The translations under genes and the position numbers were made by a program. From Stictocephala bisonia (taxonomy: Eukaryota; Arthropoda; Insecta; Hemiptera; Membracidae): a stretch of DNA of 64,000 bases. The first letter of the stretch is position 1. Every line of letters begins with the position of its first letter. The DNA is taken from positions 1 through 64,000 of the forward strand of contig JAQJVL010001214.1 of the NCBI GenBank assembly GCA_035578905.1, written 5' to 3'. This document shows positions 54,789 through 64,000 of this stretch, piece by piece. Below the pieces are notes generated by a model. The model was given only the letters and a program-made list of their open reading frames with translations. It made no database searches and was not told where the DNA came from.

Positions 54789-55554
54789 GTTTCAAAATCT
54801 TTTCAAGTTTTCTTCAGAAAATATTCTTTTTGTTTTGATTATTGGTTTATTATTTGAATTTTTTATAGGTATTTTAAAAGTTAGTAGTTGAGCATCGTGA
54901 TCTGAAATTTGAGTGTTTATGCCAATTACTTGCATGTTGTTGGGATTAAAATTAATAAAAATGTTATCAATTGCACTTTCAGAGTTTTCCGTAACTCTAG
55001 TTGGAAAATTTACTAAGTATTTAAAGTTATGTGAGGCAAGAATATCATTGAGTAACCTAAACTTGTTGCTGTTGGGTTCTAATACATTTATGTTGACATC
55101 TCCAGTCACAATTACATTACTGTATGCTTTGGAAAGAATTTCCAGGGAAGAATTTAGTTTAGTAAAGAAGATATTAACATCAGAGATAGGGGAGCGATAT
55201 ACACCAGCCAGCACAAAAGAAAAAGAGTCACATTTAAATTGAATCAAACAACATTCGAATTCTTTTTCAGATGTTAATTGTGTAATAGATGGCAAAAACA
55301 AACTTTAATTTAATCTTACAATTTTTAATTTTTAAACTATTTTTTGAAAGTATAATGACTCCCCCTCCAGAATTTAAGCTACGTGAATAAAAGGAGTTGA
55401 TGTTGTATCCGTTTATAGTAAGAAACTCAAATTCATGACCTCTCATTTTATGCTCGCATACTACAATTATATCTGGATTAATCTCTTGGATGGTAATTTC
55501 TAGAGGTTCTATTCTACTTGGCAAATGTTGAATATTAAGGTGGAAAATTTTCAA
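54789..55554 (-). pseudogene. LINE G endonuclease domain
   Basis: It starts MKIFHLNIQHLPSRIEPLEI at 55554, with 'IIVVCEHKMRGHEFE' (catalytic Glu in CEHK) and 'NSGGGVIILSKN'. A frameshift near 55290 leads into 'FSFVLAGVYRSPISDVN', 'SNVIVTGDVNINVLEP' (Asp-x-Asn), 'NFPTRVTENSESAIDNIF' and 'TQISDHDAQLLTF' (S-D-H). A TGA near 54789 separates it from the RT frame. All expected active-site motifs are visible. Confidence 0.88.
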
Positions 55555-55589
55555 TGTGTGTAATTTTTGTGCTGCTGGTGTACAGTTAT

Positions 55590-56011
55590 TTATTTTATCG
55601 TTATGTTCTGATGGGTTTTGCAGTTTAAAGGTAAAGTCTGGTTAAAAGCTAGGTGGGATGTAGGGGTATCCTGGAAGGTTGTTTGTGAGTTGCTTTGAGA
55701 GGGACTTTCTACATCTACTACATCAGAATCGACATTTACAGATATGTTGACATTGTCAGCAATTTCACAAGCACTATTACTCTGCTTTTTGTTAACACTT
55801 TCCACCACTTCACTGTATTGCAGATGACCCGGTGTTACAGTTGGGCCAATAGATGGGCTGGTAGATGAATGGGAGTGTACACAAGGTGTCTGAAGGTTGT
55901 TGCTGGATCGAGGTGGAGATGGTGTTGTGGTTGAGTCAGAGGCAGAGTGAGAAGAGCTCAAGTCAGTTATAATTTGGCACTCGGCATCGCTTTCCGCTTC
56001 AATGCTAGCTT
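55590..56011 (-). pseudogene. LINE G ORF1, Ser/Thr-rich C-terminal tail
   Basis: This reads 'LKASIEAESDAECQIITDLS', cited by SIEAESDAECQ, then Ser/Thr/Pro-rich sequence, and ends 'LNCKTHQNITIK'. It is in the same frame as the macrodomain part (56721 upward); removing the piggyBac-like insert with one TTAA joins '...EFLLTL' to 'KASIEAE' in frame. It resembles the low-complexity tail of LINE F ORF1 in composition, not in sequence. Confidence 0.8.
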
Positions 56012-56720
56012 TTAACCCTTCAAGGCGGGATTTTTTTGACCCGGTCATACCCCCCAGCGGGACTTTATTTGGTGATTTTACAATGAATTTGCAGAATTTT
56101 ACAAAAAAATTATTATTGCAATTAATAAATGTTCAAATGGCATGAGTTGTTTACACTTTATTCAGAACATTACATATTATATAACAATACCGATAAAATA
56201 GGACACAATTGTCTATCCAACGTCCTATTTCACTAGATCTAGCCATGTAACACACTGTCACAAGACACAACAGAAGTTATAAAATAATAATCACATTATA
56301 ATTATTATCAACTAATTTATTTACAAGAATAAAAATAACTATCACTAGTGTGTAAAACACAACTAAAAATATAAAACTAGGTTAGTCAATCACAAACAAC
56401 AAAGAGCAGATGATGAAATACGTCTGACGAATGACCCACCAGTGCCGCAGTGATTTGGCGGTTCAGTCACTGACAGCTGTTGTTATGGTCAATGTCAAAT
56501 GACGTCCATGTGACACTTGATACTTTTTTTTGTCAAAACCTATAAAGTAAAACTAGTAAACTGTACTCCATTAGGTTTGTAACGTGTTTAGCTTATACGA
56601 GCGACCGCTAGATCGCAACACACGACGGAATACTTCATGACGGACGAGATCCGTCAAACCGCTGGAGAGGTAGTAAATACCATGACGGATCAGATCCGTC
56701 AAACCACCCTGAAGGGTTAA
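56012..56720. mobile_element. piggyBac-like miniature element inside LINE G ORF1
   Basis: TTAA at 56012-56015 and 56717-56720 bounds a 709 bp insert whose ends read CCCTTCAAGGCGGG (left) and CCCTTCAGGGTGG (reverse complement of the right). Near the right end are two copies of a palindromic motif, TGACGGA--AGATCCGTCA, at about 56638-56657 and 56684-56702. There is no transposase. Excision at TTAA would restore the LINE ORF1 frame. Confidence 0.9.
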
Positions 56721-57830
56721 GGTCAACAGGAACTCTTGGTGTGTTAGCCCCTTCCATAGTGGTCTTTGTGCTGTTCTCTGTTCACATGAAATAATGTGCA
56801 CATCCGCTCTTGTAGCTGTCTGGAAGTTTGTTATGTGTCTTGCAAATATTTGAGGTGGGACAAGATCTCTTACACATCCAACTGTCGAGCAAAACAAGGT
56901 CTTCAATCCCTGAGCTTTGAAGTGGTCTTGGAATTTCTTGAAAGCTGTGCTGTAGTCTTGTGGAGTCGGTTTGTCAAAATAATTTTCTTTTGTTATCAGA
57001 CTATAAACTTTTGCTCCATCTGTAACGCTCTGGCAAGCTAAGTGTTTTGAGATGCGATCACCAAGTAGGGGTCGTCCAAAGTTTGTCCGAAAAACAACCG
57101 CAACTCCGGCAGACATATGTCTATCTTCTGAGATGGAGTGCGCAAAACCGACTGTAGGGTCTGTTCTGTAGTGCTTAATCACACTGTTCATATCCGTATT
57201 GACAATATTAATTTTGCTATTTCCCTTTAGTTTTTGCGTTGGCAATAACTTGACTGTCTGGGTTGTCATTTCTTCAATTAGGTCTACGATCTTCAATTTT
57301 CCGTGTCTGTTCAGGTGTAGCCCGTGTCTTGTAAAACTGTGACGTGGAAAAAGATGTATCGGAAATAGTTGCAAGTTAGGATTTTTTTCAGCCATTTTCT
57401 CAATTTCTGTATTTATCCTGCTGATTTTAAGATCAAATTTTGGGTCATCATGTCTCATTGGGACGGTGGATAGTATGAGGTTGGTGTGTTTGGCATCCAT
57501 GATGACTTTCTGTATTCCATCTAGAAGTGTCCGAGTCCCAGTATGCTCAATATTGTTTGTACCTCCCATAACCAAGAGGTAATCTTTCAAAGTAAGGTCT
57601 TTGGTAAGTTGTTATTGCTCCTCTGTCACCTTGTCAAACTGTGCTCCAGGTTTGAGAAAGGCGCACACATTTAGATCAGTCTTTTTTCCCACCAGTTTGC
57701 TGATATGCTTACCATGACTATCAGCTAGTATAATTAATTGATTTTTTTTATTTACTAGCGGAGTTTTGTTGAGTAATATGGCTTTAGGAGAAGGCTTCAT
57801 TACTGCGATGGCTGATTGTTTATTTTGGTG
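56721..57830 (-). pseudogene. LINE G ORF1: SGNH-like domain and TARG1-like macrodomain
   Basis: SGNH block I 'IILADSHGKHIS' lies at about 57695-57740. An in-frame TAA follows at 57612-57614. Block III reads 'LLVMGGTNNIEH' and the His block 'RHGLHLNRHGK' (about 57295-57330). The macrodomain follows: 'FAHSISEDRHMSAGVAVVF', 'FRTNFGRP', 'VYSLITK' and 'GCVRDLVPP', ending near 'HQEFLLTL' at about 56721. Lys of LITK and Asp of GCVRD are both present, as in LINE F. Apart from the one stop the region is a single open frame of about 350 codons. Confidence 0.85.
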
Positions 57831-58373
57831 TGCTACGGTGGAACCATATTTTTTAATAGGCCTCTGATGATTACATTTTGTCTCTGAGTTTGGGATGTCT
57901 TTCTTTGTATTGGTGTCTGTTGAAAGTAGGCTATAGCGGTTTTACAGATAATGCTATTTTCGTTTGGCTGAGAAACTCTTGGTTTAAATTGATTGTAAGT
58001 ACGCCTCTTAATTTCATTTGAATTGCTTTGGTTAAGAGCCGGATAGCAAAGGGTACAATTTTGGCTACTGGACTTAAGATTTTCAATCTGAGTTTGAAGT
58101 TCAATTTTATCTTTTTGTAGAACATAAATTATCCCCAGAAGGTTTTTATTCTCTTCTTTAAATTTATTTAATTCCTGTTTGAGTATCTGAGAGTGAAAGT
58201 CGTTGGTTTTACTATCTTTTTCATCAACTAGAGCCCTCTCTAGGGACAAACATTTTTCTGTTAGTGCATTTATTTGATATTTATCATCCAGATATACCGG
58301 GGTATTTTCTGAGGCATCTTTCATGGTAACAGTTAGTGTTGGTTCATTAATCTTTGTTTCAATTATTTTTGCC
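57831..58373 (-). pseudogene. LINE G ORF1: coiled-coil segment
   Basis: The open frame 57833-58324, in a different frame from its neighbours, reads 'DKYQINALTEKCLSLERALV', cited by NALTEKCLSLERALV, then 'LNKFKEENKNLLGIIYVLQK' and 'IELQTQIENLKSS'. It corresponds in position and pattern to 'QLDAVTDKCILLESSLIEQ' of LINE F. The frame change from the PWWP part coincides with a T run at 58385-58398, a likely slippage or sequencing site. Confidence 0.8.
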
Positions 58374-58745
58374 TCATTTGGAATTTTTTTTTTTTTTGTC
58401 AGGTTGTAACTTTTTGTTTGGGGTTTGCACTATTTTGACAGATGGAGAGCTAAAAGCTTTAAGGGTTTTATTTTCTGCCTCCCATGTTTTCTCAATCTCA
58501 GTCAATGCAGTCTTATATTGATCCTTGTGTCTCTGTGATACGACTTCTGACGGGTATTTAAACTTATTTTCATAGTAATGTAATAAATCAGTTTTGTTAA
58601 CCAAGTTTGTGTCATTTGTCCCAAAGAATAGAACTTCGAATTTTACAATAGTTTTGTAAGTAGTGTTGTCAATATTTTGAATTCTGGCTGGCCAATAAGG
58701 ATGTCCTTTAATCTTAGCAAAAACTAAATTGCCGACTAAATTCAT
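58374..58745 (-). pseudogene. LINE G ORF1: PWWP domain
   Basis: The ATG at 58743-58745 begins MNLVGNLVFAKIKGHPYWPA, which holds the P-Y-W-P form of the PWWP motif (residues about 16-19). 'FEVLFFGTNDTNLV' follows, with the F-F-G-T motif typical of PWWP domains, and then a helical end ('YKTALTEIEKTWEAENK') and a Lys-rich stretch. It aligns over its whole length with residues 8-85 of LINE F ORF1. Aromatic-cage positions are conserved as far as can be judged by eye. Confidence 0.9.
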
Positions 58746-58944
58746 TTTTATTAGAAGGAGAAGTCATTTTAAATTAAATTATTCATTCATATACCCCACT
58801 ATACAAGCAATAATATAAATTTATTAATTAATTGTTTTTGTGAAGCAAAAAGTTTGGGTAGTGAGTGAGATTTGAACACTTGTAACAAGTTCTATGTTAA
58901 ATGTTTCCCTAATAAACACTTAAATATTACTGCCTCCAAATATG

Positions 58945-60325
58945 TATTGTCCACATAAAAAACTTAGTGATGGCATTTTTCCCAATCAACTTAAAATTTC
59001 TTGTGTATGCCCAATTTACAAAAATGGACCAAAACACAATCCTCAGAGCTATCGACCTATATCAATAATCCCGGTACTTGGAAAATTAATTGAACAGTTA
59101 GTATACAAACAAATTTACTCATTTTTAGAAAACAACAATATTTTTAATTCATCACAATTCGGCTTTAGACAGGGCAGATCAACGTTCAATGCTTTAGATA
59201 ACTTAGTCAGACAAATTCACCTATCTTTTGAAGACAAAGCCTTTGCGCAGGCCACTTTTTGTGACCTGAGCAAGGCTTTTGATTGTGTTGAAAGTAAAAT
59301 TCTAATTGCAAAATTAAAACATTATGGTTTCTGTAAACCATCTTAAAAATGAATCCTATTTAAACAACCGTAGGCAAACCGTTTGTGTCAATGGAAGGTG
59401 GTCAAAAGAATTGAAAGTGGAGTGGGGTGTCCCACAGGGCTCTGTCCTGAGTCCCCTCCTATTTTTGATATATATCAATGATCTTCCATCGACAATTGAT
59501 TCTAAAATTATTCTTTACGCCGATGACACAACTTTCTTTAACGTAAGCAAAAACATTAATGATCTGGAAATTATGGCTAATGAGACTCTTTCTAAAGCTT
59601 TAAATTGGTTTAATTCAAATGGATTTTTGCTAAATTGTAATAAAACAAAAAAACATACTATTTCATCTTGAGCCTAGTTCTATTTCATTGGATGAAAATT
59701 TTGTGGATTCGATTAAATTTTTGGGGGTTTATATTGACAATCAGCTAACCTGGAACGATCACATAGACTATTTAAATAAACGACTATCAAGGGTAATTTA
59801 TCTTTTGAATAGATTGAACGATATTGTACCAAAAAATTATATAAGAACAGCCTATTTTGCATATTTTCAGTCTGTATTCAGGTACGGTTTAGTTCTTTAT
59901 GGTAATTGTACCAGAATTAAAGAACTATTAACTTTACAAAAACAGCTTTAAGAGTTCTTAAGAAATGTGACTCCAGAGAACACTGCAAACCACTTTTTAT
60001 TGATTTCCAATTTCAAACCATTATAAATCTTTACATATTTGACTTGGTTACTTATACTATTACAAATTCAGAATTTTTAAAATTCAAACAATCTTTCCAT
60101 AACTATAATACACGTGGAAAGAAAAATGCTAAAATTGACTTTTATCGTTTGAATAAGACTCTGGATAGTCATATAGTATTGTCTCTTAAAATTTACAATT
60201 TTTTGGAACCTAAAATTAATCAGTACTCTTTTTCTGAATTCAAAAATAAATTTTACTGCTGGCTTTTAAAAAACCCATTTTACAATTTAGATGAATTTTT
60301 TAACGCAATTGACCTTAATTTTTAA
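58945..60325 (+). pseudogene. LINE F reverse transcriptase, main part
   Basis: After LINE G, coding resumes with 'KKLSDGIFPNQLKISCVCPI', cited by SDGIFPNQLKISC, then 'SYRPISIIPVLGKLIEQLV', 'SSQFGFRQGRST' and 'FCDLSKAFDCVESK'. A frameshift (near 59335) leads to 'VEWGVPQGSVLSPLLF' and 'IILYADDTTFF', the catalytic box. After another shift (near 59680) come 'IKFLGVYIDNQLTWNDHID' and 'YFAYFQSVFRYGLVLYG'. The last part (60044-60325) ends 'NPFYNLDEFFNAIDLNF'. All catalytic motifs are present but in four frames. Confidence 0.88.
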
Positions 60326-60500
60326 TTTTTAAAGTACACATTTTTTATTACTAATTTGACTTTAAAGTCAACTGGTAGATTCATAAATAGTCTAATTTTA
60401 CTAATTAGTATGTATGACACAAGCTATTGCAATAGCTGCTGCTATGACATTGTCAATGATGTAAAATTTGTGTGGCAAATAAAATTATTATTATTATTAT

Positions 60501-60884
60501 TCTTTATGTATTAAGAACATTAATTAAAGTTTGTCAGTTTGATTTGATTAAAGTTTATAGATCAACTTTCGCAGTAGAGTTAGCGTTATGGCTATTAAAT
60601 ACTGTTTTTAGCACCAGATTGCAATTTTTGTTTAATTTCAATACTTTAAAATTGTACTCTGAATTTATTTTAGCCCTCTTTTTTTTAAGTTATACAAATA
60701 TTTCACTTATTTTACAGTTTATTTAACGTATATCTTTATGAATAGTTATATTTAATCACTGATACAATTATTTCATAGATTCTAAATCAATGTACAAAGT
60801 TTATTAACTATTCAACGAACTAAATAGTGTTATTTAGGCAATACGCTTACTTCATTTCAGTGTTTTCAATTTTGAAAATTAAGG
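60501..60884 (+). other. intron sequence after LINE F, nothing recognised
   Basis: AT-rich. The 84-residue frame at 60472-60726 is hydrophobic, begins in the LINE tail and has no recognisable motif; it is not accepted as a gene. Confidence 0.5.
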
Positions 60885-60967
60885 GTTAAATACTCGAACT
60901 GGAAATTATGTCTAAAAACTCGATTCGACTCAACTCGAATCCTAAAGTTGCTTCTCGCACACCCCTA
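60885..60967. mobile_element. orphan hAT-like right end
   Basis: The segment contains ACTCGATTCGACTCAACTCG and ends TTCTCGCACACCCCTA, like the right end at 34893. No matching left end with an 8 bp duplication was found; the 8 bases outside are CTTATCAA. It may be a decayed or recombined copy. Confidence 0.55.
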
Positions 60968-61476
60968 CTTATCAAACAGCAAAACATTTAGGAAAAACAT
61001 TTTCTGTTGTAATATAGGTAAAAAATTGTCAGGAAAAAGAACCAGAAAAACCTGGTGTAGTGAAATAAAATTAGCTCTTTCACTAAGAATGAAACCAAGA
61101 TAAACACATAAGAAAAAGGCTAATTAATTAAAACTGTGTTGATTGTACTTCTAGTAGTCTGAATTAGATCCATACATGAATAATAATTATTATTATACTA
61201 ATGGTAATAATAACAGAATACATGTACATGAATCTATATTTAACTCTAAAATATTGTCTTAGCAGAATCATAAATTTTGATCTTTTATGGCATTTGGGTA
61301 AAATTATACAAATAACTAGATTTCATCAAAATGTTAATTTTCATGAATAGTTCTAAATTGAAGTATATGTGATGTTGGACTACAAAAATAAAATTCAATC
61401 AAATATGTATTAGTTGACAACTTTTTATTCTTTTTTGTAATAAATTCTCATTTAACTTTGTTGTATTTTTGTGAAG
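60968..61476 (+). other. ATP9 intron end, nothing recognised
   Basis: AT-rich intron before the last visible exon. The acceptor is GTGAAG at 61471-61476, preceded by a T-rich stretch (TTGTATTTTT). Confidence 0.6.
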
Positions 61477-61653
61477 GATACAACGACAGGAGAAATCACT
61501 TTTTACCTGAAGGGTGCTGATGTAGTAATGTCTGGAATAGTCCAGTACACAGACTGGCTGGATGAGGAGTGTGGCAACATGGCACGAGAGGGTCTCCGCA
61601 CACTTGTTGTCGCCAAGAAATCTCTCACGGAGGAGCAATACTTGGATTTTGAG
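61477..61653 (+). CDS. ATP9A/B: P4-ATPase ATP9-like, N-domain exon with KGAD motif
   Basis: Fifty-nine codons, phase 0 at both ends: '[19 protein letters not shown]', then '[20 protein letters not shown]', cited by [11 protein letters not shown], then '[15 protein letters not shown]'. FYLKGAD is the nucleotide-binding motif shared by P-type ATPases, with the Lys near the adenine. '[18 protein letters not shown]' is strongly characteristic of ATP9-class proteins. The donor is GAG|GTAAAG at 61653/61654. It joins directly to the IIVK end of the 32070-32231 exon across a 29 kb intron. The remaining hinge and C-terminal membrane exons lie right of the window. Confidence 0.95.
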
Positions 61654-61907
61654 GTAAAGATATAGAACATTAAAGGTCAAGATTGATAGTCTCCCTCCCT
61701 CATGTTGTTCCATCATTTTTCAAGTGTGGAGTTACATCTGCAATAACCAATCAAGGGTTTTGTCTCTCTACAAAAAAGTATGCCCAAAAATGTTTTATTT
61801 CTAACTGTCCAGAGATTAAATCAGTGTGACATAGGTAAAGCAAAACTGTATTGTAAGATAAAAAAGCGAGGGAAATTTCACTCTGAACCAGAAATAATAT
61901 ATATCTA

Positions 61908-62574
61908 CAGTATACTCTTGGTTATCCAAGGTAATTGGGTGTCTTAATAGTTGTATTAGCGCAGGATGACAATAAGTTGGGAATAAGTATTCCATTTTAA
62001 AACTCTACAACAGTCAGTAAAAAAAATACAAAAATGGAATTAAAAATCTAATATAATGTCCATAGGCAGCATTGTGGATGGGTAATTTCCTCTAACGTTA
62101 CATTTTTGTTGACAACAAAACTTTTCATATTTCATCTACCTACGGTCCACGGTACTATTTGTGTCTTGGTTTTAAGTACAGGATAAATATGATTACCGGC
62201 CAAATTATCGTATTTATCTGTATTGTAAGATCACGAAAGTCAACACACTAAAACAACCACATTTAGTGCGATAGAAGTAGAATAAGCTGATGGTGTCAGG
62301 TGGTGATGTGTCATGAATGAATGCATTTGGGTGGGAAAATTATTCCTATAGTAGGGTACAATATCATAAATACGTCTCGTGACGGCCTTGCAGTGCCTTA
62401 ACCTTGCACCAACAGCCAATAGAGACACTGAATACTTGTCAAATGATTATATGATGTGTCACACTATAGTTTTTCTTTTATTAATAGCTTTATGTTTATT
62501 TTTCATCGTCTGATGACTAGCTCGGTTAACCCGGGGGTTCGGTATTCGGGGCTCGGATAACCGATACTCTACTG
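61908..62574. mobile_element. pogo-type miniature element (copy 2, inverted)
   Basis: It starts CAGTATACTCTTGGTTATCC and ends with a reverse complement beginning CAGTAGAGTATCGGTTATCC. TA flanks both sides (61906-61907, 62575-62576). The interior (62225-62500) is an inverse copy of 14160-14420. At 667 bp it is a shorter sibling of the 14097-15227 element. It sits 255 bp after the last visible exon. Confidence 0.88.
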
Positions 62575-62576
62575 TA

Positions 62577-63837
62577 TCTTTAATGATCTTTTTACAAATA
62601 AAGTTAATTGTTTCATTGCCTTTTTACCTGTTTGCATGTGTTTTTATCTCCAGTTTAATAAAGATTTGCAGCATATCTTTCACTTAATACACTTTTTACA
62701 TTATCTTAGGCCTAGTGCCACAAAAAATTAAACTTTTAGATTTTTTTTCTTTTTACAACAAAGTATTTGACAAAATGGCACTAACTCATTAGTGACCTGG
62801 CTTCCCAATATCTACAATATAAATTATCGTTTGTTAATTCTGTACAGTTCATAATGTGGTCTTTGTCCATAAGATCAGATGAATTAGATAAAATGTAATT
62901 TGGATTTTCATATTAAAACAACCTTTTAGATGTTGTTTTAAAGATCCCTCAGCATCATATGAGCGAACTAATGCTCCTAGGTGCATTGTAACGGCCTATG
63001 TTTAAAACATGACTACCATCACCCTCTTTTGATACAATATTCAATGCTAACATAATTATGTCTTTTTATGTCAAAAGGACTTCTTGAATTGAGAGAATAC
63101 TTTCTCTATTGTTTTCTTTATTGAATTGATCTCATAACAATTTTACTGTTTTGAGGTTAATTTATGAAACAATAATTCATGTAAAATTATTTTATGTAAT
63201 ATAATTAAATTTATAGTTTAAATATTTTAAAAAAGATAGTTGAAAAGTTTAAATTAATTTTTATCAATGTTAATATTAATTTCAAGCATTTATTTATTTA
63301 ATTTATTTTTTTTTTCATTTATTACTTCCCCCACTAAAAAGAATAAGGGAGAGCTTGTCTTCTAAGGAAGTTGAAAAATGGAAAGACGGTTCCTACCAAG
63401 TCAATAAATCTCCTAACAAGTCCCTACTCCTGACATTTCTAAGTTAAGCAAGGATTTTCTAATTGATAACTACAGCATTACATTTTTTACATAGCTAATC
63501 TAAACCAAGTTTTATTAGGACAGCACACAAAGACGTTTTAAAACTGCTAAATTCTTTACTATACTAATCCAAAACATGTGTCTATTAATTTTGTAAACTT
63601 ATTGTGTCCAAGTTCACAATGTGTCCATGGCACTGAGAAGATGCATGGAGACACTGATCACAGCAGATACACAAACATCAGTTAGCTTATCTGAAGTAGG
63701 AGGAAGGGGAATTATAAAGGTCACATTAGACATAACCTCTCCAAAAAGCTCAAACCAGATTGACTTGCTCATATGTAAAACTCCTAAAAGTTCCACATAA
63801 ACAAAATGAACAACAAACTTAAAATTGGATAACTTGA
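62577..63837 (+). other. ATP9 intron sequence, nothing recognised
   Basis: AT-rich sequence. No downstream ATP9 exon, such as one with the TGDK hinge motif, is recognisable. A segment near 63350-63370 (GCTTGTCTTCTAAGGAAG) faintly resembles the foldback arm end at 32640-32659. Confidence 0.55.
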
Positions 63838-64000
63838 CCCTCCCACCCATCCATACACACAGTGGTATTTTCATACCTGCAACTCACTCACCCACTATAC
63901 ACATACAATTGTATTGACCCACATACCCAGCCATACACACACACAGTTGTATCGACCCACCCACTCACCTTTACTAATACATTGGTATTGACTCACCTAC
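63838..64000 (+). repeat. degenerate minisatellite, runs off the window
   Basis: Repeated units of about 40 bp with the pattern GACCCACC-ACCC--ACACAC-----TTGTATTGACCC, at least four copies, diverged. The motif is related to the 36 bp repeat at 20144-20215 (CACCC-TACAC, GTGGTATTGACCCAC). The array continues beyond position 64000. Confidence 0.75.

Larger units (their letters stand above)
52538..58940 (-). mobile_element. LINE G: second PWWP/SGNH/macrodomain-type LINE, nested in LINE F
   Basis: Minus-strand LINE of about 6.4 kb (about 5.7 kb without its own insert). ORF1 lies at 55590-58745, endonuclease at 54792-55554 and RT at 52659-54788. The 3' end has AATAAAGACGATTTTCATTT and CATTTCATT repeats at about 52538-52570. 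It interrupts LINE F RT coding between LLMNE (52537) and SDGIFP (about 58960). A piggyBac-like element is inserted in its ORF1 (56012-56720). It is apparently full length, because ORF1 starts intact. Protein divergence from LINE F is large, so they are separate families with the same design. Confidence 0.92.
47610..60500 (+). mobile_element. LINE F: PWWP/SGNH/macrodomain-type LINE, split by LINE G
   Basis: Plus-strand LINE with ORF1 at 48241-51036, endonuclease at 51118-51970 and RT start at 51969-52537. It is interrupted by an antisense LINE (52538-about 58940). RT continues at 58945-60325, and the 3' end has a TGTGGCAAATAAA plus (ATT)n tail at about 60470-60500. The coding part without the insert is about 5.7 kb. 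Frames are broken in several places, but all domains remain readable. The C-terminus 'NPFYNLDEFFN' matches two other LINEs in the window. Confidence 0.9.

Noticed and set aside
60472..60726. 84-residue hydrophobic + frame after LINE F
   Set aside because: Starts inside the LINE (ATT)n tail and shows no motif.

Overview
The window is AT-rich eukaryotic DNA and almost certainly from an insect. It has a multi-exon animal gene with huge introns, an internal TTAGG-type telomere-like run, and dense insect-style transposons (piggyBac, hAT, Tigger/pogo, Mutator-like, Penelope-like, CR1/Jockey-like and RTE-like LINEs, Gypsy). A hemipteran would fit, but nothing here proves the order. There is no operon, CRISPR or prokaryotic gene.

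Host gene: one gene runs left to right on the + strand. Five in-frame internal exons (7531-7614, 13595-13733, 18060-18320, 32070-32231, 61477-61653) encode a class-5 P4-ATPase of the ATP9A/ATP9B (yeast NEO1, worm TAT-5) type, from just after transmembrane helix 4 through the DKTGT phosphorylation site into the nucleotide-binding domain. Both ends of the gene lie outside the window. The introns measure 6.0, 4.3, 13.7 and 29.2 kb and are filled with transposons.

Layout: 1-355 Penelope-like 3' end; 356-3689 piggyBac-like element with a transposase broken by one stop; about 4.0-4.84 kb pogo-type miniature element; 5.0-6.6 kb LINE fragment; 6753-7375 hAT miniature element; 9896-12549 Tigger/pogo element with an intron-bearing transposase relic; 12676-13188 hAT miniature element; 14097-15227 pogo-type miniature element; 15303-18012 hAT-bounded element carrying a Penelope-like reverse transcriptase; 18.9-20.5 kb Mutator-like element; 20.8-26 kb LINE with a PHD-like ORF1, interrupted by a second Mutator-like piece that holds a deleted piggyBac; 26737-27892 an uninterrupted (GT)578 tract; 28.0-31.6 kb RTE-like LINE interrupted by a satellite-bearing insert; 32.4-34.9 kb foldback element and hAT ends; 34.9-41.3 kb LINE interrupted by a tRNA-derived SINE and by another LINE; 42.0-47.6 kb piggyBac-like terminal repeats enclosing a young Gypsy element; about 47.6-60.5 kb LINE interrupted by a second LINE of the same design, itself interrupted by a piggyBac-like element.

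Most notable: the two LINEs at 48-60 kb have an ORF1 of unusual architecture, PWWP domain, coiled coil, SGNH-hydrolase-like domain, then a macrodomain resembling the ADP-ribose hydrolase TARG1/OARD1, ending in a Ser/Thr-rich tail. They are followed by the usual endonuclease and reverse transcriptase. Both copies keep the macrodomain Lys and Asp that act in TARG1. A chromatin reader combined with an ADP-ribose eraser in a retrotransposon suggests targeting to transcribed gene bodies and handling of the PARP response at the nick. That function is inference; the architecture is read from the sequence.
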